Program-made: the position numbers and the translations under genes | Shown: positions 7,930-16,382 of the stretch, one piece after another | Position numbering within the stretch: the stretch's first letter is position 1 | How the letters are laid out: the number at the start of each line of letters is the position of its first letter | The notes under the pieces: model-generated | Seen by the model: only the letters and a program-made list of their open reading frames with translations | Told to the model about the DNA's origin: nothing | Database searches by the model: none | Assembly: GCA_029960045.1 (NCBI GenBank) | Contig: JASCOV010000006.1 | Coordinates: 186,001-250,000 of the forward strand | DNA: 64,000 nucleotides | Direction: 5' to 3' | Source of the DNA: Flavobacteriaceae bacterium PS02293 | GTDB lineage: Bacteria; Bacteroidota; Bacteroidia; Flavobacteriales; Weeksellaceae

Positions 7930-8298
7930 TTATTGAATTTTATAAATTATTTTGTGAAAAGAAAAATATGATAAAAGTAAAATCATAAATGCAATAATTG
8001 CTGAAAAGCTTTCTAATAAAGAGTCTCCAGAACAGATATGTGCAATAAATCCAGATATTACGATAATGAAAAACCCTGCATAAGTCCATTCTTTCAAATT
8101 ATTTTTAAACGGGATTAGCAAGAGCGCTGTTCCAATTATTTTGGCAATAGCAAGTTCAATCCTAAAATAATCTGGAAATCCAAAATGAAGGCAGAGTTTT
8201 TTCGCTTCCGGGTTGGTAAGATATGCCGAAGCATTAGAAAGCATCCAAATAGAAAAAACGGATGTAGAAAGCCAGTAAAGTATTTTGTATGTTTTCAT
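7930..8298 (-). CDS. DoxX-like integral membrane protein
   Basis: 122 residues with four membrane helices and the DoxX_2 pattern (KIIGTALLLIPF; EWTYAGFFIIVISGFIAH). The ATG at 8298 (MKTYKILYW) is chosen over an upstream TTG at 8319, because the -7 element covers that TTG. DoxX-like proteins are linked to redox stress or quinone handling, but the function of this subfamily is not established. It forms an operon with the oxidoreductase downstream. Confidence 0.8.
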   Translation of the reverse strand: MKTYKILYWLSTSVFSIWMLSNASAYLTNPEAKKLCLHFGFPDYFRIELAIAKIIGTALLLIPFKNNLKEWTYAGFFIIVISGFIAHICSGDSLLESFSAIIAFMILLLSYFSFHKIIYKIQ

Positions 8299-8316
8299 CC
8301 TATATGATTTACAGGA

Positions 8317-8324
8317 CAAAATTA
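8317..8324 (-). promoter_or_regulatory. -7 element of the doxX-oxidoreductase promoter
   Basis: TAATTTTG on the minus strand matches TAnnTTTG exactly and ends 18 bases before the DoxX ATG. No -33 TTG is seen at the right distance, as expected of an activator-dependent promoter. Confidence 0.6.
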
Positions 8325-8346
8325 GAAGGCCGAAGCATCGGGAAAC

Positions 8347-8362
8347 GATAACATTTGTTATC
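8347..8362. promoter_or_regulatory. Candidate Crp/Fnr operator
   Basis: A perfect palindrome GATAACATTTGTTATC (7-bp arms, 2-base centre). Its centre lies about 34 bases upstream of the centre of the doxX -7 element. That places it near -41.5, the class II activator position. It lies in the gap directly after the stop of the Crp/Fnr gene. There is no T-run, so it is not a good terminator. Confidence 0.55.
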
Positions 8363-8370
8363 AGTTGTGA

Positions 8371-8946
8371 TTATTTTTCTTTTAGAATTTTACTTTTGAT
8401 TCGGCTGAGATGCACGGTCGTAATGCCAAGATAAGAAGCAATGTAATGTTGCGGAACGCGTTTGATGATTTCCGGATGTTCTTTGGAAAGGTTGATGTAA
8501 CGCTGTTGAGGAGAATCTTTGATAAAAGAGAAAAAGTGTTTCATATAACTGAAGGTTCTTTCAAATATTTTATCCAAAAAAACAGTTTTCATTTCTGAAT
8601 CTTCAAAAGCTTTCTGAAGGATTTTTTCAACATCATTTTTATGAATTCGCCATAGAATGCAAGATTCAATGGTTTCAAAACAGACAAGACTCGGAATGTT
8701 TTTTCTAAAACTTTCTATGGAAGAAAATATACTCTTTTCACTAAAAAACTGGAAGGTAAGGTCTTTGCCATCATTGTTATAATAAGCCCTTACGATTCCT
8801 TTTTCGATAAAATAGGCAAAAGAAGAAACCTCTCCTTCGTGCAAAAGAGAGGTTTTTGTAGGAATTTCCAGACGTTCAAAAAATGCTTTGTAATCATTCC
8901 AATCTTCAGAACTCAAAGAAAGTTGATTTTTTAGTTCTTCAAACAT
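8371..8946 (-). CDS. Crp/Fnr-family transcriptional regulator
   Basis: 191 residues. The N-terminal cyclic-nucleotide-binding-like beta-roll (LLHEGEVSSFAYFIEKGIVR) lacks the Arg/Ser cAMP pocket motif. There is no N-terminal Cys cluster of the Fnr type. The C-terminal winged helix ends in PQHYIASYLGITTVHLSRIK. It starts 12 bases after glmM, and the doxX-oxidoreductase operon follows. The likely targets, from position and the palindrome in between, are those two genes. The ligand is unknown. Confidence 0.85.
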   Translation of the reverse strand: MFEELKNQLSLSSEDWNDYKAFFERLEIPTKTSLLHEGEVSSFAYFIEKGIVRAYYNNDGKDLTFQFFSEKSIFSSIESFRKNIPSLVCFETIESCILWRIHKNDVEKILQKAFEDSEMKTVFLDKIFERTFSYMKHFFSFIKDSPQQRYINLSKEHPEIIKRVPQHYIASYLGITTVHLSRIKSKILKEK

Positions 8947-8958
8947 CGGTTTTAATAT

Positions 8959-10341
8959 TTATATCAAACTTCTGATTTTCGCAATCATATCGTCTCCCAA
9001 TTTATCCGCTTCTTCCTGCGAAAAAGCTTCGGTATAAATTCTGATAATCGGTTCCGTATTAGATTTTCTCAAATGAACCCAGTTTTCAGCAAAATCGATT
9101 TTCACACCGTCAACGGTTGAGATTTCTTCATTTTTATACTCTTCCTGAACTTTTACAAGTAAAGCATCAACATCAATTTCTGGTGTCAATTCAATTTTCT
9201 TTTTACCCATAAAATAACTTGGATAAGTTGCTCTGAGTTCAGAAACAGTTTTGTTTTCTTTTGCTAAATGAGTCAAGAATAAAGCAACACCAACCAAAGA
9301 ATCACGTCCGTAATGAAGCTCTGGATAGATGATTCCACCGTTTCCTTCGCCACCGATGACGGCATTTTTTTCTTTCATTAAGGTCACAACATTCACTTCT
9401 CCAACTGCACTTGCAAAATATTCTGAATCAAGACCTTTTGCAACATCTCTCAAAGCACGGCTGGAAGAAAGATTGGAAATTGCCACGCCTTTTTTATCTT
9501 TCAAAAGGTAATCTGCAACAGCAACCAAAGTATATTCTTCGCCAAACATTTCGCCTTTTTCGTCAACCAAAGCCAGTCTGTCAACATCTGGGTCAACCAC
9601 AATTCCCATATCTGCTTTTTCCTTGATGACCAACTCGCAGATGTCGCCAAGATGTTCTTTCAAAGGTTCCGGATTGTGAGGGAATTGCCCGTTTGGTTCG
9701 CAATAAAGTTTCACAACTTCAACGCCTAACTTCTCCAACAATGGTGGAATAGAAATTCCGCCGGTAGAATTTACAGCGTCAAGCACAACTTTGAATTTTT
9801 TAGCTTTTATCGCTTCAACGTCAACTGTTGGTAAATCTAAAATTTGTTTGATGTGAATATCGAAAGCGTCGTCTCTGGTTTCATATTTTCCCAAATCATC
9901 CACTTCTGCATAATCGAAATCTTCATTTTCTGCCAGAGCCAACACTTCTGCACCATTTTCTCCGCTGATGAATTCGCCTTTGTCATTCAATAATTTCAAA
10001 GCGTTCCATTGTTTTGGATTGTGAGAAGCCGTCAAGATTATTCCGCCGTCAGCTTTCAGTTCTGGAACCATTATTTCAACAGTTGGAGTAGTCGAAAGTC
10101 CTAAATCGACAACATTAATTCCAAGACCTTGCAACGTAGAAGCTACAAGAGATGAAACCATTTGACCAGAGATTCTGGCGTCTCTTCCGATAACTAAGGT
10201 TAAATCTTTTTTATTTTTATTATTCTGAAGCCAAGTTCCGAATGCCGAAGCAAATTTCACAACATCCAGCGGAGTCAAGTTGTCGTTTACTTTTCCGCCA
10301 ATAGTTCCTCGGATTCCGGAGATTGATTTTATTAATGACAT
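8959..10341 (-). CDS. glmM: Phosphoglucosamine mutase
   Basis: 460 residues of the alpha-D-phosphohexomutase family. The phosphoserine loop TASHNP is near residue 106, the metal-binding loop DPDVDR near 250, the sugar-binding GEGNGG near 330, and the C-terminal phosphate loop is RKSNTEPIIRIYTE. It converts glucosamine-6-phosphate to glucosamine-1-phosphate for UDP-GlcNAc, cell wall and LPS. Phosphomannomutase/phosphoglucomutase activity is an alternative within the family. Bacteroidota genomes label this type GlmM. Confidence 0.88.
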   Translation of the reverse strand: MSLIKSISGIRGTIGGKVNDNLTPLDVVKFASAFGTWLQNNKNKKDLTLVIGRDARISGQMVSSLVASTLQGLGINVVDLGLSTTPTVEIMVPELKADGGIILTASHNPKQWNALKLLNDKGEFISGENGAEVLALAENEDFDYAEVDDLGKYETRDDAFDIHIKQILDLPTVDVEAIKAKKFKVVLDAVNSTGGISIPPLLEKLGVEVVKLYCEPNGQFPHNPEPLKEHLGDICELVIKEKADMGIVVDPDVDRLALVDEKGEMFGEEYTLVAVADYLLKDKKGVAISNLSSSRALRDVAKGLDSEYFASAVGEVNVVTLMKEKNAVIGGEGNGGIIYPELHYGRDSLVGVALFLTHLAKENKTVSELRATYPSYFMGKKKIELTPEIDVDALLVKVQEEYKNEEISTVDGVKIDFAENWVHLRKSNTEPIIRIYTEAFSQEEADKLGDDMIAKIRSLI

Positions 10342-10370
10342 TTAATAAATTTTAAGGTTTTTTCTGAATG

Positions 10371-10378
10371 CAAATGTA
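10371..10378 (-). promoter_or_regulatory. -7 element of the glmM promoter
   Basis: TACATTTG on the minus strand matches TAnnTTTG exactly, 29 bases before the glmM ATG. Confidence 0.55.
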
Positions 10379-10411
10379 TTAAAAAGAAGTTGTTTTGTTT
10401 TTAATTCTACA

Positions 10412-11410
10412 TTAAAGCTCGGGTATTTTATCCTGAATTTTTTCATAGACCTTTTTTACTTTCGAAGGTGCATTTAACCTATAACCGAAAAATAAAAGAA
10501 CATAGAAATTATTATTGATAATATTAGAGCCATTGTCATCATAATGATTTCCTGAATAATTGAATTTGGAACCGAAGAAAATTTTCTCAGAATTATAACC
10601 TAAATGCAGACCTGCACCGAAATTCTGAGTGAAAAAATTTTGTTTTTCTTTTTCGTCTTTTGTGATGTCAGATTTATAACTGCTCCATTTTTTTCCTAAT
10701 CCTGCAAAGACAAATGGTGAAATATTGAAGTGTTTTGTGGCAACATAATTATAATGATAACCAACATCAAAACTCAAATCCAATTGATGTTCTTTGGATT
10801 TTATTGAGTTTAGATTATCAGAAAAAAGAACATATTCATAATTGATGGACGGCACAAAACTTCCACTGCTCGTTTCCTGCCATTCTTTTTGATAATAAAT
10901 GCCTTTGAGCGAAAAATTCTTATTGAAAATATAAGAGGTCGAACCGCCAAAACTTTGGATTCTAAGATTCGGAAAAGTCAGAAAAGGGTCTTTGCCTTTT
11001 TGCCAATTGCTTACGAAATCCTGAGTGTTGCTGATGTAATACCCTTTGCTATTCTTGTATGACAGTGTCTGGATAATGTTTTTCGGAAAGAATCTGAAAG
11101 TGTAGTTGGTAAAACTGCTTTTTCCTTTCAAATCATTGTTGTTTCCCTGTAAAAAATTGGGCGCGAAAGACACTGTTGCACTGACGATTTTATAATCAAA
11201 CCCAATAGTGGTGTTGATTTTATTATTGAGATTCAGCCTTGGTTTTATATCTAATCCTTTGGACGAAATGACATAATTATCAATGTTGGTATCAAAATTA
11301 AGGCGAAGAATGATTTTGTCGTCGTAGGAAATCACTTTATTATTGATGCTGTCATTCTGTGCAAATGTTAGTACGCAGAAATTGAGCAAAATAAAAGTGA
11401 GGATTCGCAT
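10412..11410 (-). CDS. DUF4421-type outer membrane beta-barrel protein
   Basis: 332 residues with a signal peptide (MRILTFILLNFCVLTFAQ) and then alternating, aromatic-rich strands typical of a beta-barrel. Matches to the DUF4421 pattern are ISYDDKIILRLNFDTN, VSATVSFAPNFL and IQTLSYKNSKGYYISNT. The last residues are not aromatic. The function is unknown; such proteins occur throughout Bacteroidota. The upstream neighbour ends 20 bases before it, so it may be the third gene of that unit. Confidence 0.7.
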   Translation of the reverse strand: MRILTFILLNFCVLTFAQNDSINNKVISYDDKIILRLNFDTNIDNYVISSKGLDIKPRLNLNNKINTTIGFDYKIVSATVSFAPNFLQGNNNDLKGKSSFTNYTFRFFPKNIIQTLSYKNSKGYYISNTQDFVSNWQKGKDPFLTFPNLRIQSFGGSTSYIFNKNFSLKGIYYQKEWQETSSGSFVPSINYEYVLFSDNLNSIKSKEHQLDLSFDVGYHYNYVATKHFNISPFVFAGLGKKWSSYKSDITKDEKEKQNFFTQNFGAGLHLGYNSEKIFFGSKFNYSGNHYDDNGSNIINNNFYVLLFFGYRLNAPSKVKKVYEKIQDKIPEL

Positions 11411-11430
11411 TGATTAGTTTTAATACAAAC

Positions 11431-11964
11431 TTATTTTAGATTTCTTTTAAGCAGTTTTATAAGCTTTTTCCGTTCAGAAGACCTTATTTCAATCACATCT
11501 TCATCAGACAATGGAAGAAAAATTTTTTCAAAATCTATCTCTTCTTTTACAGTTATAAATTTTAAAATTCGAGGATAAGAATACAGACGACTCTTTACAT
11601 TTTCAGAGATGTGAAATTCATTGAATTTTCTACTTAAAACTAATTCTGATTTATTGAAAAATGGTAAATAATCAATCATCCCATCAATCCATTCTTCAGA
11701 CACTTCTTTTGGTAAATACCCTTTTTCAATATAAAATAATTCCTCATTAACCAAATCTAAATATTGCCCTAAAAATTTAGGATTGTCATATTTGTCTTCA
11801 TATTTGTGATACAATTGTCTGTAATCATTAATACATTTTTCAATTGTTGAAAAATGTATTTGTTTTCTTGAAAAGAAATAAGCGTAAACTATTCCAAGTA
11901 GGGCAATTATTGTAGCTATATCAGCTAAGAAACCAGATATTGTACTTAATTGGTTCAAGGTCAT
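11431..11964 (-). CDS. Membrane-anchored protein of unknown function
   Basis: 177 residues, family not recognised. One N-terminal helix (about residues 13-31, ADIATIIALLGIVYAYFF) is followed by a basic stretch and a long cytoplasmic part rich in Lys, Glu and Tyr. The layout resembles small DUF4760-like proteins but is not a firm match. Its start codon overlaps the stop of the secreted protein gene upstream by 4 bases, so the two products are probably made together. Confidence 0.65.
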   Translation of the reverse strand: MTLNQLSTISGFLADIATIIALLGIVYAYFFSRKQIHFSTIEKCINDYRQLYHKYEDKYDNPKFLGQYLDLVNEELFYIEKGYLPKEVSEEWIDGMIDYLPFFNKSELVLSRKFNEFHISENVKSRLYSYPRILKFITVKEEIDFEKIFLPLSDEDVIEIRSSERKKLIKLLKRNLK

Positions 11965-12776
11965 TTCTCAGAAATTTTATAATATTCGATTAACATTTTA
12001 GAATACAGAGAATTTCCTTTTTCATAAGTTAGATTTCCTTCATTCATTAATTTAGAGAAAGAATTTCTTGCAGAAACATATTCTCTTATCACATAGCTGT
12101 AAGTTCCACTTTGCATAATTTCATCATAAGATGCAGTATGAAAATTAAAGCCTTTTGGTACCTTACTTACAAGAGCAGAATCAAATTTAGCATCAAGCTG
12201 TACAACTTTTTGAATAATGGGATTTATTGTTTTGTCGGAATATTTTTGTAGTAAATCATTATAACTTCTAATAATAAAATTTAATTTGTTAGTTGCAACT
12301 GTATGCGATGACATATCTGTATAAGTCTCATCGGCATAAATAACCTTTTCATCAAATTCTTCAAGAAGTTTTTCTTTGTCCTCATCGGTAAAGCTAGATG
12401 ACCTAATTTTTGCGGACAAATCATTGTATTTTTTTTGTATAATACTTTGATAGTAGTCTATACGTTCTGTGATTTCTTTGGATTCTTTCAAGGCTTTAGA
12501 TAGCCCGATAGCTTTTGCATATTCAATATCGGAAGCGGATAAAGAAGTGTTTAATTCTACATCAGACCTATTAAATTTTGATTTGGGTTTGTTCTCAGAA
12601 TAGTACTCCCACTGTTTTTTATAATCATTGTATTTTTCATATCCAATAAGGTTTCCTTCACTGTCAAAATATTCGTATCGATTATGATATTCATTCCATT
12701 TTTTAGTAGATGAAGGAGACTGTGAGTAAGAAAAAAATACAAATAGAAATGCAAATAATGTAAGTGTTTTTTTCAT
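11961..12776 (-). CDS. Secreted helical protein of unknown function
   Basis: 271 residues. The signal peptide MKKTLTLFAFLFVFFSYSQ is followed by two short Tyr/Asn/Trp-rich beta motifs (KKWNEYHNRYEYFDSEGN; KYNDYKKQWEYYSEN), which look like a small internal repeat. A long predominantly helical part follows. No known domain is recognised. The gene overlaps the next one by 4 bases. It begins after a gap that separates it from the feo operon, so it may have its own promoter (TAATTTCG, a 7/8 match). Confidence 0.65.
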   Translation of the reverse strand: MKKTLTLFAFLFVFFSYSQSPSSTKKWNEYHNRYEYFDSEGNLIGYEKYNDYKKQWEYYSENKPKSKFNRSDVELNTSLSASDIEYAKAIGLSKALKESKEITERIDYYQSIIQKKYNDLSAKIRSSSFTDEDKEKLLEEFDEKVIYADETYTDMSSHTVATNKLNFIIRSYNDLLQKYSDKTINPIIQKVVQLDAKFDSALVSKVPKGFNFHTASYDEIMQSGTYSYVIREYVSARNSFSKLMNEGNLTYEKGNSLYSKMLIEYYKISEK

Positions 12777-12833
12777 TCGATTAGTTTTTGAAATCCGAAA
12801 TTACGATAAATTTCTAAAACTAATGTTTTTACA

Positions 12834-12977
12834 TTAAGAACAGCCACAATCCGGACCGCAGTTTTTTCCGTTATCTTTTTTGGAAAATGTTTTTGTAAGC
12901 TTTCTGACAATTGCATAAACAGCCGTTAAAACGATAAGTCCTATAATTACATATTGTAAGGTTAATGAATTGTCCAT
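12834..12977 (-). CDS. FeoB-associated Cys-rich membrane protein
   Basis: A 47-residue reading frame. It starts ATG at 12977: MDNSLTLQYVIIGLIVLTAV, one membrane helix, then a basic stretch and a Cys-rich end (NCGPDCGCS). This is the layout of the FeoB-associated Cys-rich family. It begins 7 bases after the feoB stop, as the third gene of feoA-feoB. By analogy with FeoC-like small proteins it may support FeoB or bind iron with its four cysteines (three in the last six residues); this is inference. Confidence 0.88.
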   Translation of the reverse strand: MDNSLTLQYVIIGLIVLTAVYAIVRKLTKTFSKKDNGKNCGPDCGCS

Positions 12978-12984
12978 TTTAAAT

Positions 12985-15018
12985 TTACTTTAAAATTTGA
13001 TAAATAATCAAAGCCGAAAAGTATGCCAAAAATGTCATTGAAACTGTTTGTAACATCGTCCATTTCAGGCTTCGCGTTTCTCTGTAAACGACAGCAATTG
13101 TAGAAATACATTGCATCGCAAATGCATAGAAAAGTAAAATCGAAACACCGGTTGCAAAACTGAAAACTTTTTCGCCATTCGGTTTTACATCCAGTCTCAT
13201 TTTTTCTATTAATTTTCCTTCCGGAGCTTCATCATCCAAACTGTAAAGTGTTGATAGAGTTCCTACGAAAACTTCCCGCGCCGCAAAACTCGTCAGGATT
13301 CCGATTCCCATTTTCCAGTCGTAACCAAGCGGAGCAATGGCTGGTTCCATCGTTCTTCCAATTCTTCCAAGATAAGAATGGTCAAGGGAAGATTCTGTTG
13401 CTAAAATCTCATCTTTATGTTGTGGCGGCCCAAAATAACTCAAAGCCCAAAGAATAATACTCACAGTGAAAATCACTTTTCCAGCGCCGGAAATAAACTC
13501 CCAGACCTTACCTAAAACCAATTTAAAATCATATCCAAACAAAGGCATTTTGTAAGTCGGCAAATCCATTACCAGGAAACTTTTTATTTTGGTTTTGATG
13601 AAACTTTTCAAAATAAATGATGAAAATAATGCCATCAAAAATCCTATCAGATACATTATCATCAGTGCAATCGCTCTGTATTTGATGCCGTAAAAACTTT
13701 GGTCAGGAATAATCAATCCGATAATAATACTATAAATCGGAAGCCTCGCAGAGCAAGTCATAAAAGGCGTTACAAGAATGGTAATCAATCTTTCTTTGAC
13801 GTTTTCAATGTTTCTGGTTGACATTATTGCAGGAATTGCACAAGCCGTTCCGGAAACCAATGGAACAATACTTTTTCCGTTCAATCCGAAAGGTCTAAGC
13901 ATTCTGTCCATCAGGAAAACAACTCTCGCCATATATCCGGAATCTTCCAAAAGATAAAGGAAATAAAGAAGAATTCCGATTTGTGGCGCAAAAACCATAA
14001 TTCCACCGATTCCTGGAATGATTCCGCTGGAAACCAGAGAATTGATTGGTCCTTCAGGAAGGCGTTCGCCTGAAAATTCTGACAACCAAGTGAAGAAATC
14101 TTCAATCCAGGTCATCGGATATTCTGCAAGAAAGAAAACACTTTGGAAAATTAATAATAGAATTAATAAGAAAACGACATAACCCCAAATTTTATGAACT
14201 AAAACTTTGTCTAATTTTTCCGTCAGTAATTCTTTTAACTGAGGTTTTTTCTCAGTAATTTGAGAAGTTATTTTATCAATATTTTGATATCTTCTTATCG
14301 TTTCCTGTATTTGTAAACGCTTTGGAACACTGCATTTTGAATCTTCTTGCGTGATGATTTCGTGGATATTTTCTATTTTTCCGAGATAAGTATCTGCGGC
14401 TAACAGTGTCCAGATTTTATAGAGATTTTTCTCAGACGTATTAGAAGAAATCTTGTAAACCAAAGCTTTTTGCTCTGTCGGAATTTCGAAAGAATTAGTT
14501 TGAGAAATTTTGAAATCATTATTAAAAACCGCTTCACGAACTGTTTCTATTCCAAGGTTTTGTTTTGCATTGGTTTCAAACACCGGAATGTTCAGAATCT
14601 CTGCAAGTTTGGAAATGTCGATTTTGATTCCACGTTTTTCGGCTTCATCGATTTGATTTACAACCATTATCGCAGGAATTCCCAAATCCTGAATCTGCTG
14701 GAAAAGAAGAAGACTTCTTCTCATATTAATAGCATCGGCAATGTAAACAACGCCGGAATAATTTTCCTGTTCCTGAATCAAATATCGTGAAAAGATAGCC
14801 TCGTCTTCGGAAGTCGGATAGATGCTGTACGAACCAGGCAAATCGATAACTTCGACTTCCTCGTTTTTGTAAATATATTTTCCGGAAAGGCTGGCAACGG
14901 TAACACCAGCGTAATTTCCGGTTTTTTGTTTTCTGTTGCAAAGCACATTGAACATCGTGGATTTCCCGACATTGGGATTTCCAATCAATAGAATTTGCTT
15001 TTGTTTTTTCTCCTGCAT
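12985..15018 (-). CDS. feoB: Ferrous iron transporter FeoB
   Basis: 677 residues. The N-terminal G domain has G1 GNPNVGKS (13-20), G3 DLPG (59-62) and G4 NQID (121-124). After a helical spacer come about 8 membrane helices with two Gate motifs: SGTACAIPAIM, and FAAREVFVGTL in the second half. It moves Fe2+ into the cytoplasm. Its ATG overlaps the feoA stop by 1 base. The Cys-rich small gene follows. The length is slightly below the 700-770 of many FeoB proteins but nothing essential is missing. Confidence 0.97.
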   Translation of the reverse strand: MQEKKQKQILLIGNPNVGKSTMFNVLCNRKQKTGNYAGVTVASLSGKYIYKNEEVEVIDLPGSYSIYPTSEDEAIFSRYLIQEQENYSGVVYIADAINMRRSLLLFQQIQDLGIPAIMVVNQIDEAEKRGIKIDISKLAEILNIPVFETNAKQNLGIETVREAVFNNDFKISQTNSFEIPTEQKALVYKISSNTSEKNLYKIWTLLAADTYLGKIENIHEIITQEDSKCSVPKRLQIQETIRRYQNIDKITSQITEKKPQLKELLTEKLDKVLVHKIWGYVVFLLILLLIFQSVFFLAEYPMTWIEDFFTWLSEFSGERLPEGPINSLVSSGIIPGIGGIMVFAPQIGILLYFLYLLEDSGYMARVVFLMDRMLRPFGLNGKSIVPLVSGTACAIPAIMSTRNIENVKERLITILVTPFMTCSARLPIYSIIIGLIIPDQSFYGIKYRAIALMIMYLIGFLMALFSSFILKSFIKTKIKSFLVMDLPTYKMPLFGYDFKLVLGKVWEFISGAGKVIFTVSIILWALSYFGPPQHKDEILATESSLDHSYLGRIGRTMEPAIAPLGYDWKMGIGILTSFAAREVFVGTLSTLYSLDDEAPEGKLIEKMRLDVKPNGEKVFSFATGVSILLFYAFAMQCISTIAVVYRETRSLKWTMLQTVSMTFLAYFSALIIYQILK

Positions 15019-15269
15019 TATTCCGAAACTTCTACTTTTATAAATCTTGCTTCTGCTTCTCTCAGGGCGATTCGTGTTTTATCAGAACCATATTCTATAT
15101 AAAGTGGTCCGCCAAAAGGTGCCTGATAGAGAATCCGAAAAGTTGTTTCCGGCAATAATCCCATTTCTATGATTTTCGTTGGCATTTGCAAATCGTCATT
15201 ATCATAATCTTTGATAATTCCTAATTTGTTCTTCGGGAAACAACAGAGTTTGTCTATATGTTTTTGCAA
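15018..15269 (-). CDS. feoA: Ferrous iron transport protein FeoA
   Basis: 83 residues, an SH3-like FeoA domain (KIIEMGLLPETTFRILYQAP, then GGPLYIEYGSDKTRIALREAEA). It is the small cytoplasmic partner of FeoB. It is a separate gene here, unlike the FeoAB fusions of some Bacteroidota. It is the first gene of the feo operon, with a promoter 22 bases upstream. Confidence 0.95.
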   Translation of the reverse strand: MQKHIDKLCCFPKNKLGIIKDYDNDDLQMPTKIIEMGLLPETTFRILYQAPFGGPLYIEYGSDKTRIALREAEARFIKVEVSE

Positions 15270-15291
15270 AACTTTTCAATTTTTGGAAGTA

Positions 15292-15299
15292 CAAATATA
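15292..15299 (-). promoter_or_regulatory. -7 element of the feo operon promoter
   Basis: TATATTTG on the minus strand matches TAnnTTTG exactly, 22 bases before the feoA ATG. No clear Fur box was seen by eye. Confidence 0.55.
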
Positions 15300-15336
15300 G
15301 CTTGTTTTAAATAAATCTAAATAAGGATTTTGGTCA

Positions 15337-15366
15337 TAAAAAAACCGGAAACTTAATTTCCGGTTT
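15337..15366 (-). terminator. Terminator of the GLPGLI gene
   Basis: AAACCGGAAA (15342-15351) pairs with TTTCCGGTTT (15357-15366). On the minus strand a T-run follows the stem. Confidence 0.85.
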
Positions 15367-15371
15367 GTCAT

Positions 15372-16271
15372 TTATTTTTTCTTTTTCTCTGCGACTTGCA
15401 CGACTTCTATCGGGTTGTCATTGGCATTGAAGAAATCTTTTGCGATTTTTTCCTGATTTTTCATCATTTCTCCAATGGTCATATCGCTTCCAGGCATTTT
15501 CATTGTCAACATATTTTGAGGAACCTGAGCGCGCCATTCTGCCATAGGGTCTTGTTTGAAAGCGGCAAAAGCTTTATCGAATTTATCTTTAGGAATCACT
15601 TTTTTCTCGTTGCTTACCATTCCGGATTGTGCCTGTAATTCTTCTACATAAGAAAATTCTTTCCAGTCTTTTACCGATTTATTTCCGGATAACAACCAAG
15701 AATAATTTTTGCCATCATCCTCTATTTTTACGATTAATCCAGGCAATCCGTAGAATTTATAAGGACCATCTTGGAAAGGAATGTCTGTTGAGAACCAAGC
15801 TGTCCATTTTCTGCCGCCAAATTCTGTCGTTGCTTTTTGAGTATTGTATTCGCCGATTTTTTCTTTGTCAGAAAGGATTTTCCAATCAAATTTTATAGCT
15901 TCTTCGTAAGCAAAAAGATTTTTACTGATTCTGTCCACATATTGCTCTTTCATATCAGGATACATTTTATATATCTTGAAAGCGAATTTTGGCATTTTTA
16001 TCGTTTTCGAAAGGTCTTTCCATGCTTTGGTTTTTTGCATTTCTTCCACTGCCATTTTGATGATAGAATCCTGTGCTGTGATTGTAAAATCCTGATAGAT
16101 TGATTTATCTTTTACAATATCAAGCGTTGCCATTACTTTATCGATTTTGGCCGAATCTTTTTTTGGTTTGAAACTTAATTCATAAAAGAAACGATTGGCT
16201 GTTTCTTGTGCAGAAACCATTAATCCTAATAATAGCAAAGGAAGAATGACTAATTTTTTGAGAGATTTCAT
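15372..16271 (-). CDS. GLPGLI family secreted protein
   Basis: 299 residues. The signal peptide MKSLKKLVILPLLLLGLMVSAQ precedes a domain carrying the family signature YGLPGLIVKI near residue 185. The upstream GRKWTAWFSTDIPFQDGPYKF is also typical of the family. GLPGLI proteins are restricted largely to Bacteroidota, often occur next to TonB-dependent receptors, and have no known function. Here the gene stands alone. Confidence 0.92.
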   Translation of the reverse strand: MKSLKKLVILPLLLLGLMVSAQETANRFFYELSFKPKKDSAKIDKVMATLDIVKDKSIYQDFTITAQDSIIKMAVEEMQKTKAWKDLSKTIKMPKFAFKIYKMYPDMKEQYVDRISKNLFAYEEAIKFDWKILSDKEKIGEYNTQKATTEFGGRKWTAWFSTDIPFQDGPYKFYGLPGLIVKIEDDGKNYSWLLSGNKSVKDWKEFSYVEELQAQSGMVSNEKKVIPKDKFDKAFAAFKQDPMAEWRAQVPQNMLTMKMPGSDMTIGEMMKNQEKIAKDFFNANDNPIEVVQVAEKKKK

Positions 16272-16382
16272 AAGTAATTTTTTATTTTTTTAATTGTCAT
16301 ATGCAATTGCTTGGCAATTACATAATTTCTATATTTTTTGTTTCTGAATAATTAGTGCAGAATTCCGGAAAATGTTACACAA

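Noticed and set aside
16301..16330. AATTGC/GCAATT inverted repeat upstream of the GLPGLI gene
   Set aside because: Arms are only 6 bp and A/T-rich; expected by chance in such sequence.
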